A stretch of DNA of 64,000 nt from Pictodentalium vernedei (taxonomy: Eukaryota > Mollusca > Scaphopoda > Dentaliida > Dentaliidae). Below are positions 43,746 to 56,785 of this stretch, piece by piece (the stretch's first letter is position 1; every line of letters begins with the position of its first letter). The stretch spans positions 57,478,577 through 57,542,576 of the forward strand of contig CM062289.1 of assembly GCA_031216915.1 (NCBI GenBank), read 5' to 3'. The notes beneath the pieces are model-generated. The model had not been told where the DNA came from and did no database searches. It saw nothing but the letters and a program-made list of their open reading frames with translations. The position numbers and the translations under genes are program-made.

Positions 43746-44273
43746 TCAGTTCATGAGTTGACGTTGAAGGTGGGGGGGGGGGGGGGCGGGGTGGTCACAA
43801 GTGCGGGGGGTTCTCCCGTGACCGGGTGAGAGTATGGGATCACGGAGGAAAGTATTGTTAATTGGGATGCCATGTTGTAGCTGGTTAAGAGTGGCAGTAA
43901 ATGACGTTAAGGGGGCTTCATTTTGTTCGGAGATACTGGGAATCGGGTTCACGTTGTCCGTCTTTATATGCGTGGCACTGGATACTTCACAGTTGGAGTT
44001 GTCACTTTCGGATAAGTGTGAAAGGTGTATGGACCATTGAGACTTGTCGGGGGACAGGTCAATCTTTTCATTACTACATGCAATTGGGCTTTGTGTGGAA
44101 ACAATGTTAGACATGCTCATCCTGCCACGTTTGGGATTCACCGGGGACAGTGGGGGTGGGGGGGGGGGGCGATTCCATTCGTCTCTTGGGCTCGGGGTTA
44201 TGGGTTTCAATTTGGTTCTAGGGGTCAGGAGATTGCTGAGTATTGAGTATGAATTCACGATTTTGTCTAGCAT
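43746..44273 (-). CDS. Hypothetical 175-residue ORF in right arm of foldback element
   Basis: A continuous minus-strand frame with a proline-rich stretch (RPPPPPPLSP, in part a G/C homopolymer), then KIDLSPDKSQ, SESDNSN, SISEQNEAP and SFTATLNQLQH. The left-arm homologue (42215-42514) retains the frame over about 85 residues despite many substitutions, which suggests past coding. No domain is recognised and it lacks the properties of a transposase. It could be a fragment of a retroelement or a host exon captured by the element. Treat as unproven. Confidence 0.3.
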   Translation of the reverse strand: MLDKIVNSYSILSNLLTPRTKLKPITPSPRDEWNRPPPPPPLSPVNPKRGRMSMSNIVSTQSPIACSNEKIDLSPDKSQWSIHLSHLSESDNSNCEVSSATHIKTDNVNPIPSISEQNEAPLTSFTATLNQLQHGIPINNTFLRDPILSPGHGRTPRTCDHPAPPPPHLQRQLMN

Positions 44274-45357
44274 CTGCAGCCTTGTACTGGCAAGCCCTTT
44301 TCTAAAACTGACGTTGGTAATACGTGAGGGCCTTAACCACTCGTCCGGAAGAAGTATCCACAGGGGGTAACTAGTTATGCCTAATCCAGACTATTCAAAC
44401 CAACGAGAGGAAAGGGAATCCGATGGTATGTCTATAGCTGTCGCTGTTGTAAGGTTATTATATATCGAGTAGCACCATCGATTTGCTCGATCAAAATGGA
44501 CGCGCGGATGGGGTTAAAGTTAGGCTGTATGACGGGTCCGTGGAATAACAGCGTGTCAAGAAACAACGTGTCTCAGTCACCAAAGTGGAAAGTAGGTGAA
44601 AAATCCACCAAGGGAGTGGGTGATTGATTTCACTGTGGGAATGAAACCTTTCAGCGTGGAGCTGGACGGGGGAGACGGGGGGGGGGGGGGGGGTGCTATT
44701 TGGTATTTAAGGGTCTGTGTCTTGCAAAGTAGTGAGTACACTTTGTGAGTTGTGGTAAAAATCACTTCATTGACTGTGGAGCTGGAAGGAAATATTTGGT
44801 ATTTATGGGTATGTGTCTTATAAAGTAGTGAGTAAATTTTGTGTTTAGGGTAAACATCACTACAATCAGCATGGGGCTGGAAGGAAAAGATGTGAGAAAA
44901 CGTTGAGTTTTAGGGTAAAAACACTACAGTATGCACTAGGAGGTACTGGATCAACACTTTGGATTTGGAGTGTTAGGCAGACACAAACTTTTACATGTAA
45001 AGTAGTGAGAAAATGTTATGTTTTAGGGTAAAAGGCACTACAGTAGGTACTGGGAGGTACCGGGTGCTGGGTTGACACTTTGGGATTGGAGTGGGAACAT
45101 GACACCAGCAAGTGCAAGCTGGGATGACGGGACTCGGTTTATATTAGAGCTGGATTTAGTGGGCTGTCATAACTAATACGCAATGAAGTGGTTGGTTGAT
45201 AAGTTATTCACTTTTCTGAGGGACAGGAGTTGATTCGTGTAATTGTCATGGGAGTCATGAATATGTTGCAGTCGGAAAAGATGCGACAAGTAAATAAACA
45301 GTTTGTGTGGCAGCAGTGAATTCATGCTAATGATCAAAGGATGACACCGATTATATA

Positions 45358-45812
45358 TGCTTATCTCGAGATATTATATCGAGATCATGAGATATTATCT
45401 CGAGATCTTGAGATATTATCTCGAGATCTTGAGATAGTTTCTCGAGATCTTGAGATATTATCTCGGGATCTCGAGATATTATCTCGAGATCTTGAGATAT
45501 TATCTCGAGATCTTGAGATAGTTTCTCGAGATCTTGAGATATTATCTCAAGATCTCGAGATATTATCTCGAGATCTTGAGATATTATCTCGAGATCTTGA
45601 CATAGTTTCTCGAGATCTTGAGATATTATCTCAAGATCATGAGATATTATCTCGAGATCTTGAGATATTATCTCGAGATCTTGAGATAGTTTCTCGAGAT
45701 CTTGAGATATTATTTCGAGATCTTGAGATAGTTTCCCGAGATCTTGAGATATTTTCTCGAGATCTCGACATACTTTCTCGAGATCTCGAGATATTATCTC
45801 GAGATCTCGAGA
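45358..45812. repeat. Right array of the 18-bp palindromic repeat
   Basis: Inverted counterpart of 40728-41066 with about 25 units (atctcgagatcttgagatatt). It is longer than the left array, so the arrays change copy number independently. It is followed by aaaaaaagtattgagggtgg and the element end. Confidence 0.9.
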
Positions 45813-45852
45813 TAAAAAAAAGTATTGAGGGTGGCCTAAATCAGCCACCGTA

Positions 45853-48800
45853 GAGGTGGAATTCACCGAGGACCATTTTTGTAAGTAATAAGGGTATTCA
45901 AAAGCCCAGGCGTTAACCCCTTTTGTGGTTGTTAATCGTGATACCCATCAAAAGCTTAAGAATTTATGTTTTCCCTTGGTTTCTTTACAAACATCTGGTA
46001 GGGTTTTCAAGAGAAAATGGCCATTGATAGGTACTAGTGTCACATTACCAGTTGATTGAAAAAATTAATCCGGTAAGCATTTGTTAACCTTCCATGGGCT
46101 GCTAAATGTAAAAATTTTAAAAAAATAGTCTGTTTTTGGACACCAACAACATAAAATGGGAATGCAACAGAAAAACATAACTTCTTTTACCGACGCAAAA
46201 CTGACAGGGAAACATTTTTGTCAGTAGTAAGTGTATTCAAAAATCGAGGTCTTAACCAAGTTTAGATATTTTGAGAAAATGGGCTGTTCTTGGGCAACAA
46301 TAACACCAGATGTGTACCTGCGAGATGAACATAATCTCCTTCATTGGAAGTGGAATTCACCGACGATCATTTTGTAAGTAATGAAGGTGTTCACAAAACC
46401 AAGCATTAACCCGTTTAGGGCTGGTTACAGAGCGATACATCTCAAAAGATTAAAAATTCATGTTATCCGAGGATTTCTCTAAAAACATCTCGTAGATTTT
46501 CAAGAAAAAATGGCCATTCTCAGATCTTAGTGTGACATTACAAGTTGCATGTACAAAATATTCCTGTAAGCATTTGTTAACCCTATGCAGGTTCTCAAAC
46601 ATCAAAATGTTGATAAAATGGGCCGTGTTTGTGTACCCACAGCACCCGAAGTTGAGAGGAGAGATCAAAATTAGGGGAAGTAGAATTCACTGAGAATTAT
46701 TTTTGGAAGCAATAAGAGTATTCAAAAAACAACACTTAACCCGTTTTGGGCTGGATAAACAATGATACCCCTGAAAAGCTTAAAATTCATGTTCTCCCTG
46801 GATTTCTCTGAAAACATCTTGTAGATTTTAAAGAAACAATGTTCATTCGCAGTTCTTGGTGTGACATTACAAGCTGCAAGAATAAATATTCCTGTTAGCA
46901 CTTGTAACCCTCTACAAGCTGTCAGACATCAATATTTTGGATACATTTGAGATAAGATGGACCATTTTCAAATAGACACAGCACTCAGTGGGTATGTGTC
47001 AAACAAACATAACTCCTTTTGTCGGTCATTGACTCGTTGGACGACAAAATTGATATTAACCCTCTCCACCGTTAATGATGGTTTTTACCTAAAATTTTTT
47101 TTTTATCAAACTGAGTCATCTGAGACTACTATACTCACCTTTCTCTTAACATCAATGAAAGAACTTCAGTGAGACAGTTAAAAACAATTCACCGGACACT
47201 GTGGGGTCATGAAAAATCATGGAATCTCATCGGGTTAAAGCCATGATTCTCCAGAATCGTAATGTCTAGTTTGGGGTTTTTTTTCCCACACATTTTGTCC
47301 GTACGATTCAGAAACCATTTTCGAACCGATTTTCACAAAATATTGCACGCGCATAGAGACGCACAAAATCTAAAACTGTACCAAAAGCGGAATTTTCGAT
47401 TTAACCCTTATTTCGTCAGAATTGGCTAAAAACTGCCAAACTTGGGGTTTATCGGCACTTTCTCGAAACACGGTTTGTAGATTGTTTTTAAACCTTCATC
47501 ATTGCTAGACCTGTCTATGACACGATCTTTGATACACACGACATATCAGGCGATGCATATGGTAACCCTCCACGGGCTGCCAAACATCGAAATTTTGATG
47601 AAATGGGTCGGTTCCAGGCGCCCACTGCACCCAAACAATACACAAGAGATGAAGATAACTTCCTTTAATGGGAGTGGAATGCACCGAGGATCATTTTTGT
47701 AAGTAATAAGGGTGTTCACAAAACCAAGCGTTAACCCGTTTTGGGCTGGTTGAACAGCAATACCCGTATAAAGCTCAAAAATTCATGTTTTCCGTGGATT
47801 TCTCTAAACGAGTCTTGTAGATTTTCAAGAAAAATTTGGCACTTCCAGGCCTTGGTGTGACAATAGAAGTTGCGTGGACAAAATACTGCGGTGAGCATTT
47901 GTTAACCCTCTACTGGCTGCTAAAATTCAAAAGTGTGATAAAATGGGCTGTTTTTGGACGCCAACAGCACCCAATGGATACGCCACAAAGAAAAGTGCCT
48001 TCTTTTATCAAGCGCACAATCTATACGGAAACATTTTTGTAGGTAGTAAGGGTATTCAAAAGTCGAAGTCTTAACCCATTTTGGACAGGCTAAAGAGAGA
48101 GACCACTTAAAATCTTAAAATTCCCATTTTCTGTGGATTTCTCTATAAACATCCTGTAGGTTTTCAAGAAAAAATTGACTACTCGCAAGTCTTTGTGTGA
48201 CATTACAAGTTGTATGGACAAAATAATCCGGTGAGCGTTTATTAACCCTCTACAGGCTGCCAAGCATCGTAATTTTGTTGAACTGGGCTGTTTTCGGACA
48301 CGCACAACACCCAATGTGTACCTGGGAAATAAACATAATCTCCTTTGCTGGAAGGGGAATTCACCGAGGACCATTTTTGTATGTAATTAGGATATTCAAA
48401 AAATCAAGTGTTAACCCGTTTTGGGGTGGTTTAAGAGTGATTCCCTCAAATGCTTCAATAGTCATGTTTTACGTGGATTTCTCTAAAAATGTCAAGTAGA
48501 TTTTCAAGAAAAAACTGGTTCATCGCAGATCTTGGTGTAACATTATAAACAACTGCAAGGACAAAATTTTCTGATAAGCATTTGTTAACCCTCCACAGAC
48601 TCTCAAATATCAACACTTTGATAAAATATGCTGTTTTCAGCCCCCACAGCACCCAACCTGTAGCTGGGAAATAAACATAACTTCCTCTATTGGAAGTGGA
48701 AATCTCCGAGGATACTTTTTGTAAATAATAAGGGTATTCAAAAAATTAAGCCTTAACCCTTTTTGGGCTGGTTAAACAGCGATACCCATCAAAGGCTTAA

Positions 48801-49481
48801 AAAGTCATGTTTTCCCTGGATTTCTTTAAACACATCTTATAGATTTCAAGAAAAAACGGTCATTCATAGGTCTTAGTGTGCCATTACAAGTTGCATGGAC
48901 AAAATATTCCGGTGAACATTTGTTAGCTCTCCACCAGCTCCTAAACATCAAAAGTTTGATAGAATGGGCTGCTTTGAGACACCAACGGCATCCAATGGGT
49001 ATGTAAAGGCTAAACAAAACTTCTTTTACTGCGCGTAGAATTCACAGAGAATCAGTTTTGTATGTAGTAAGGGTATTTAAGAGAATGAAGATTAACCCAT
49101 TTTGGACTGGATAAGGAGAGGTGCCCCTTAGAAGCATAAAATTTACATTTTCAGTGGAGTTCGCCAACTGCTTGCTGGTGATTTTCAAGAACAATTGGAC
49201 ATTGGCAGGTCTTGGTGTGGTATTACAAGTTGCATGGATAGAATATTCCGCTAATCGTTTGCTAACCCCTCTACAGACTGCTAAACGTCATAATTATGAT
49301 AAAATTGGCTGTTTTCGGGCATCAAATGCGTATGTAATAGATAAACATATCCTCTTTTATCAGAATCAGAATTCACGAGGGATGATGTTTGAAAGTATTA
49401 AGGGTATTAAAAAAACCAAGCCTTAACCTTGTTTTTGCCGGATTAAAGACAGACAGCCCATGCCATGTATGCTGCCTACAT
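45853..49481. repeat. 335-bp repeat arrays, segmental duplication copy 2
   Basis: The same unit and block-opening sequence (47280) as at 8.9-16.2 kb. The piece 40624-40687 is the left end of the unit broken by the foldback element. 47280-49481 corresponds to 14016-16190. Confidence 0.85.
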
Positions 49482-51944
49482 TACGTGTCAAATCGACACC
49501 CCCACTAAATCTACTGCGAGGTAGGGCGTCAGACCCGACCACCTGACCTCATTAGATAACACTCCTTCGTCGTATTTAGCAGCATGGATTTCCCCAAGAA
49601 GCAAAGATAGAAATACGTCATCGGAAAATAATGCCAAATATTTTATTTACTGAGTATTTTGTCCGTATACAAAATTTCTCACCCACACATACCTAAAAAT
49701 TATTCAATGATACGATTGGACATATTTCTCTCATAAAACGTGAAAAAAGACTTGATTTATTGCATTTTAGGATTGCACATGTATATTTTTAGAAGATTCT
49801 CTGTCTGTTATTAATCTTCGGCGTCAATCTTTGATCTCGTTTGGGACGATCAGTAATTAACACCTTTTCGACAAGAGCCATCGAAATTTAAAATAAAAAA
49901 ATAATCAAATTTCACTAAAACCTTTTGCAGAATCGAGTTTTTCAGAAAACTCTGTCGCGATTGCAACAACTGTGGTGTAATAGGAGATAATTGATACAGG
50001 GACTACATATGACATGCTTAAGAACTTAAAAGTTCACATTTTCTGTGGATATCTTCACGTGGTTCTCACAGATTTTCAAGAACAAATAAACTGTGGAGAA
50101 GAATTATTCTCGCAAGTCTTCATTAACACTCCACAAACTGTCAAATATCAAAATTTTAGATAAATTTGAGATATAATGGGATATTTACATTAGACGCTAA
50201 TTCTCAGACGCTGATATTGATATTAACCCTCTCCAACAGCAATGATGTTTTAACCCAAACTTTCTTTTATCACACTGGGTTATTTGAGACTATTATACCC
50301 ACTTTTCACAAGACAAGGCATCAATAAAAATTCTTTAGTGATGCAATTAAAAACAATTCTTCAGACACTCCAGGGTCATAAAAGGTCATGGAATCTTGTG
50401 TTCCATGGATTTCTCTGAAAACAACATGTAGAGTTTTAAGAAAAAATGGCCATTCGCAGTTCTTGGTGTGACATTACAAGTTGCATGGAAAAATATTCCT
50501 GTTAGCACTTGTAAACCTTCTACAAACTGCCAAACATCAATATTTGAGATATATAAGTCAAAATGGACCATTTTCAAATGGTCACAGCACACAATGGGCA
50601 TGTATCAAACAAACATAACTCCTTTTGTTGGTCATTAACTTGTCGGACGACGATATTGATATTAACCCTCTCCACCATTAATGATGGTTTGTACCTAAAC
50701 ATTTTTTTTATCAAACTGAGTCATTTGAGACTACGATACCCACCTATCTCATAACATCAATAAAGGAACTTCAGTGAGACAGTTCAAACAAATCATCAGA
50801 TACACTGGCGTCATGAAAAATCATGGAATCTAATCTGGAAAAGCCATGATTCTCCAGAAGCATGCACTTTTCATAACAATATTTCAACTAAAACGTAAAA
50901 CAGGTAGTTGGATATACTTGGTGCTTAGCAAACTTTGAGTAGTATATAATGTACCGGTGTGACAGGAATGATAGTCCGTAGGAACGTTAGTCCCTCTGGA
51001 CTATTATTCCGCGGAATTATAGTCCTAGGTCTAACATTTCTAGGAATAGTAGACCGGCGGAATTATAGTCCTAGGTCTAATATTTCTAGGAATAGTAGCC
51101 CCCAGCGGACTACTATTCCTAGAAAATGTTAGACCTAGGACTATAATTCCGCGGAATAATAGTCCAGAGGGACTAATTTTCCTACGGACTATCATTCCTG
51201 TCACGCCGGAACCGGAAACACTACACACAAAGAACCCGGAATTCAAATTGTTCAAACTTTACTGTTTTTCTTTTTTTTTTAAATTCTTACGCCCCAAACA
51301 TTACCCACCCCACTTTCATTGAGACGACCACCCCGAGCTACATCCAGTAATTGGCCATGCCGCTAGTGGTGGTTCATGTTAGTTACAACAACATTAGGTT
51401 TGGGTTGGTTTTGGGCCCAACTCATTTGGGGTGCAGTAGTGGTTAACCGATGTAAGGCAATCGCCTCTGACATCGGCCGATTTTAAGCCATCGGTTGATC
51501 ATCGGTAGAGGTTTTTGAACATCGGTTCATGCCGATGGTCACATGGAACACCACCGGATCAACATTGTTTGTATTTACGTTTGATTGACTATCTCATACA
51601 AGCAGTAACAAACTTAATAACTTGCCAAAATGATTGGCAGGAATCAAGATTGGCCTAATCTCATTGATTTGCCTGATCTTTCCCTTGATTGCTGCTTCTG
51701 ACACATATGCCACGTGTTGTGTGATGATTCAATGAAATGCGACATTAGGGTAAACAACTTAACGGCGAAGCGTTTTTGAGCGTTGATCAAAGACGCTTCG
51801 CTGTTAACTTGTTTCCACTGATGTATTTTTAATTTAATTCACACACTGACTATTCCTGTTCGTTTGTTACTATCTGACATTGTGTGCGCTACTAATCTGC
51901 AAGCAGATGACGGTCCCAAATCTTTATCTATCAATCGCTAGGGT

Positions 51945-52322
51945 GTATTATTTATTTTATTTATTTATTTGTGTTTAAGACCACATACTTAAGAACAATG
52001 GCTAATCGCGACCGTGACAGTTTTACGGGTGGAGAAAGCCAGAGTACCCGGAGAGAACCACCGAGCGTCGACGATCAACTTCAGCTCATCAACTGTCTAA
52101 CTCTATTCAAGCTTCGCTCAAGCAGGGTTACAGCGGTTGAAGACATGAGCACCATCGACGTGGAGTACGCCTTAGTACTCTGCGCCATCGTACCCCCATG
52201 CAGGCAACCGGGATAAAGTGCCTTGTCCAAGGACACAACGTGGGTCGTCCCGGAAGGGGATCGAATTCGGGACCTCTAGCACAGAAGTCCAACAATCTAC
52301 CACTGAGCCACCGTGCTCCCTC
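51945..52322 (-). repeat. tRNA-derived SINE (duplicate of 37030-37408)
   Basis: Same head, body and tail order. Present in both copies of the duplication, so the SINE inserted before the duplication. Confidence 0.8.
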
Positions 52323-53149
52323 GCTAGGGTGCAGTATTACGTTTTATCATAGGCGTGCCCGTGGGATTACGGAGAGGCACCGAGAGGAAAGTCATGGTTT
52401 GTCTTCGTCTAAATTAAGCTCAAACAGTGAAGGAAAAAAATGTTGTCGCCTAGATTTCGGTCTGACGAAGAACTTCTTCAGGGTACAGTCACAACAAGGA
52501 AAAATAACACAGACGACGAAAGAAATGAAATGTGGCGATGAAAGCTCTCGTGGGCCAAGTTATGACTGGATGAGTGTGTGATACAACTTTATGGAAAACA
52601 ACCTTTGTAAAAGTAGAAAGCAAAAGGTAAACAATACTGTAAGACAAACTCTGAAAAGTATTCTAGTAACCCCTAACTCATTATCAAACTTAAGCCTAGG
52701 CACATTGGGAAAAATATTCCATACAGCCTCACTACCAGAAACAAGACAATCTGTTCTGAGCCCGCTCAAAAGGAGGCTACTTTTTTGATCTTCGGTCTCA
52801 ACTAGTAAGTCAAAACTACAAGCGAGAACGGATTGACAGTGCCATCAGTAAAGCTGATTAACTACCACTGGACAATCTGTTGCGATATCGCCTACCATCA
52901 CAGAACGCATGCACTTCTTTTGTCAAAACATTTCACCTGGATCTTCCAAATCTGTCCAGCTTACTTCGAAAACAGTCTTTTTCCTGTGCTGTTTGAGCTT
53001 AATTTAGATGAGTGTCTTTCGCTTTAGGCTCTTGAATCTCTCAGATCCAGCACACTTGGAACAGATTTGTTTTTTTTTTCAGAATATAAACCTTTTTATA
53101 GATATGCCCGCATTGGCACAATAGGGATGGGTGGATTGTACACATTATA

Positions 53150-53415
53150 TACAATACGTGGAGAGTGGATTGTAAGTAAATCACCTGGGTAGTGGAGTTA
53201 CCACCCAAAGTATCACTTTCAAATTCTGTACATACGGACAAAAAACATAAGCAATGTTTCAGCCAGTGGACCTTCGAGTATAACCCGGAGGTCCATTAGC
53301 TGGAACTTTGCATTGCTTGTGATTGTTATGCTTTGCAACAAATTTGTAATTATTGCATGGGTGGAATCTCCACTCCGCGGGTGATTTAGTGATAATACAC
53401 TCTCCACGTACTGTA
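53150..53415. mobile_element. Foldback MITE (duplicate of 38237-38482)
   Basis: Same ends as the copy-1 element. It retains a slightly fuller centre (aacccggaggtccatt) than copy 1, closer to the element at 520-780. Confidence 0.65.
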
Positions 53416-53640
53416 TACACCAAACCCAGTACTAATATCATGCATATAATTTCTTTTTATTTTGTATTTTATCCCTATTCACTATTTATTATCAATAATA
53501 TTTATTTTCTCTCTCTCTTTTTAACATAAAATCGAACAAACGCATAATGCCCCAACTCCTTGTCAAACATAATGATCCGTATACACCTGATGTCTGTCAT
53601 ATCCGATCTAATCTGTTTCTATATTATTATTTTATATTAG

Positions 53641-54489
53641 ATGTCGCGTGACTTTCCCGCGTTCTGATTGGTTGAACAGAAACACCCTATTTTCCGATAG
53701 TTCGTCAGCGAAATCGCACAGACCTACTATCATTTTAAAAAAAAAGAGTAGTGCATGGTAATAGTGCACGGTTATAAAGAGTAACATTCGAATTCGCTTA
53801 GAAAATTCCATTGAAGCGTAAGGGGAGCAAAACATAAGAAAGACTAATGTGGCGGCACGGCAACATGGGTGCAAAATGAATGGTGAATTGAAACAGGCTA
53901 TAAATGGCACAACAGTAACACAATGAGCAACGTACAGGAGGAGTAGAAAACATAAGAGGATTGCAAGTGACTATGACAGGATAGCATAAAATTAATAGCG
54001 CGCGCAAAAGCAGCCCGAAGGGCTGCTTTGAAGCAAGCCTAATAGACAACGTGTACGTGAAATTGGAAAAAACAAGGAATGCTATGCCATCCAATCTAAA
54101 CCGGAAACCGGAAGTAAAAACATGGGGAACCCCAGCTCTCGTTTTCAGAAGCGAACAAATCGAATGACGCCCCCTAAAAAGCGAACGGTGTAATGCGAGA
54201 TTTCTCCTTAGATCATTCCAAACAGACTGTGAATAATTTATTGAACATGCTTTTCAAAATTAAAGTTTTTCCAAACAAACTCAACTGTCGTTTGCTTTGC
54301 TGACTAAATGACAGAAATTGTCGAAAAGCTAAATGTTCCCATATATGCACATTGGGTTTCATCGTCTGCTGGCTGGCTGTTGGGATCCCGCTGTTGTTCG
54401 ATTCTGCGGAGTATTCTGTCACGTGATTTATCTGTTTTGCATTTGCAAAACGCTGTTCACTTCAAACCAACACTGCGTGTTATTGGAAC
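53641..54489. other. Unassigned sequence
   Basis: No repeat or gene is recognised. Short frames on the minus strand have hydrophobic stretches but no domain. Confidence 0.3.
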
Positions 54490-56255
54490 AAAGTGAACCG
54501 AAAACAGACAGGTCAATGGTGTCGTCACATGACTTCCCTAGCAACCACATCGCCCCTTAGCAACCGGCTAACTACTGGTCCGATTTTGACCAAATTCGGT
54601 ATACGAACCCAAAATGCATTGCAAATAAAAACAGACATATCAATGTTGACGTCTCTTGACTTCCCTAGCAACCAGAGCGCGTCCTTAGCAACCGACTAAC
54701 TACTGGGCCGATTTGGACCAAATTCGGTATACGGATCCAGAATGCATTGCAAATGAAAACAGATAGATCAAAGATGACGTCACGTGAGTTCCCTAGCAAC
54801 CAGAGCGCCCCTTAGCAACGGACTAACTACTGGTCCGATTTTGACCAAATTCGGTATACGAACCCAAAATGCATTGAAAATAAAAACAGACATATCAATG
54901 TTGACGTCTCGTGACTTCCCTAGCAACCAAAGGGCGCCCTTAGCAACGGGCTAACTACTGGGCCGATTTGGACGAAATTCGGTATACGGACCCAGAATGC
55001 ATTGCAAATGAAAACAGATAGATCAATGATGACGTCACTGACTTTCCTAGCAACCAGAGCGCCCCCTTAGCAACGGACTAACTACTGGGCCGATTTTGAC
55101 CAAATTCGGTATACGGACCCAAAATGCATTGCAAACGAAACAGACAGGTCAACCAAAGGGCGCCCTTAGCAACGGGCTAACTACTGGGCCGATTTGGACG
55201 AAATTCGGTATACGGACCCAGAATGCATTGCAAATAAAAACAGATAGATCAATGATGACATCACTGACTTCCCTAGCAACCAGAGCGCCCCCTTAGCAAC
55301 GGGCTAACTACTGGTCCGATTTTGACCAAATTCGGTATATGGACCCAAAATGCATTGCAAATAAAAACAGACAAATCAATGTTTGACGTCTCGTGACTTC
55401 CCTAGCAACCAGAGCGCGTCCTTAACAACCGGCTAACTACTGGGCCGATTTGGACCAAATTCGGTATACGGATCCAGAATACATAGCAGATGAAAACAGA
55501 TAAATCAATGATGACGTCACGTGACTTCCCTGGAAACCAGAGCGCCCCCTTAGCAACGGGCTAACTACTGGGCCGATTTTGACCAAATTCGGAAAATGGA
55601 CCCAAAATGCATTGCAAACGAAACAGACAGGTCAATGGTGTCGTCGCGTGACTTCCCTAGCAATCATAGTGCCCCCTTTGCAACGAGCTAACTCCTGGTC
55701 CGATTTTGACCAAATTCGGTATACGGACCCAAAATGCATTGCAAATAAAATACATATCAATGTTGACGTCTCGGGACTTCCCTCGCAACCACAGCGCGAC
55801 CTTAGCAACGGGCTAACTACTAGGCCGATTTGGACTAAATTCGGTATACGGTCCCAGAATGCTTTGAAAATGAAAACAGATAGATCAGTGATGACGTCAC
55901 GTGACTTTCCTAGCAACCAGAGCGCCCACTTAGCAACCGGCCAACTACTGGGCCGATTTTGACCAAATTCGGTATACGGACCCAAAATGCATTGCAAAAG
56001 AAAACAGACAGATCGAAGTTTACGTCTTTTGATTTCCCTAGCAACCAGAGTGCCCCCTTAGCAACGGGCTAACTAATGGGCCGATTTTGACCAAATTCGG
56101 AATACGGACCCAAAATGCATTGCAAATGAAAACAGATAGGTCAATGTTGACGCCACGTGACGTCATTAGCAACCAGAGCTCCCCCTTGGCAACGGGCTAA
56201 CTACTGGGCCGATTTTGACCGAATTCGGTATGCGGACCCAAAATGTATTGCAAAA
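54490..56255. repeat. Tandem array of a 127-128 bp unit
   Basis: About 13-14 units with the landmark ccgattttgaccaaattcgg at 54581, 54709, 54836 and 54964. Each unit also has gacgtcacgtgacttcc, ctagcaacc and ttagcaacggg. Variants alternate (gttgacgtctcgtgac versus gatgacgtcacgtgac), so the real period may be a dimer of about 255 bp. Open frames through it are repeat artefacts. Confidence 0.9.
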
Positions 56256-56785
56256 ATCCAGAAGCACAGGATTAGCAGTTTCATAATTACTCTCAGAATT
56301 ATCTGTTGTGATAACTACAAACAATACCAGTACGTCGGTATTTTTTTCAGTGAAATTAATAAAAACGGCTTATTGAAATTGGCACACAAAGCTCTAGGCC
56401 TATTTACTTCAAACGACAAATCTGTGCTGTCTTGTGAAGTGTGTATGCCTGTGCTGGCTTGTGTAGTTTGTGTGTCTGTTGGGCAAATCGGCCAGAAACC
56501 TGGTCCAAATCGTCCACAAACATGGACCGAATCATCCAATAGTCTGGTCCGAATCGGCCATGGTCAGAATCGTCCATAGATCTGGGTGCGAAACGTCCTA
56601 TATAAAAATCTGGTCCGAATCATGAAACTACATTTGTGATACTCAGTCTTATTATTTTAAAGATGGCCTTTTCAGTAAAACTGCATTGGAATATTATCAT
56701 CGTCCTTTTTTGCACAGCACTGCTGTATTTTCTTGTAGTGGCTACTAAACGTTGGTAATAGTAACAATAAATGCTACACGCTATT
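56256..56785. other. Spacer with a short 'ggtccgaatc' repeat
   Basis: From about 56495 to 56625 motifs such as tggtccgaatcggcca and gaatcgtcca recur. No gene is recognised. Confidence 0.35.

Larger units (their letters stand above)
40688..45852. mobile_element. 5.2-kb foldback transposon with satellite termini
   Basis: Ends TACGGTGGCTGATTTAGGCC (left) and its complement (right, ending 45852), flanked by 6-bp duplications GAGGTG (40682-40687 and 45853-45858). It interrupts a 335-bp repeat unit whose uninterrupted form reads ttggaagtggaattc. Arms of about 2 kb each are inverted copies of one another. From the outside in, they carry an 18-bp palindrome array, then sequence such as ccggtacctcccagtacc, then an open frame. 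The centre contains a SINE. No transposase is seen, so it is non-autonomous. Confidence 0.85.
49482..53640. repeat. Segmental duplication copy 2 with empty Polinton site
   Basis: Continues the homology: 49482-49781 to 16191-16509, 49782-49963 to 32852-33031, and 49966-53640 to 35076-39410. CACATG at 49776-49781 occurs once with no insertion. It contains duplicates of the palindrome (50958-51205), the SINE and the foldback MITE. Frameshifts relative to copy 1 are frequent, so no coding constraint is apparent. Confidence 0.85.

Noticed and set aside
55579..55997. Open frames of 121-127 residues in the 127-bp array
   Set aside because: Repeat-derived; the frames change with unit variants.
54490..56255. 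Possible CRISPR array
   Set aside because: The units are contiguous 127-bp repeats without unique spacers, in a metazoan context.
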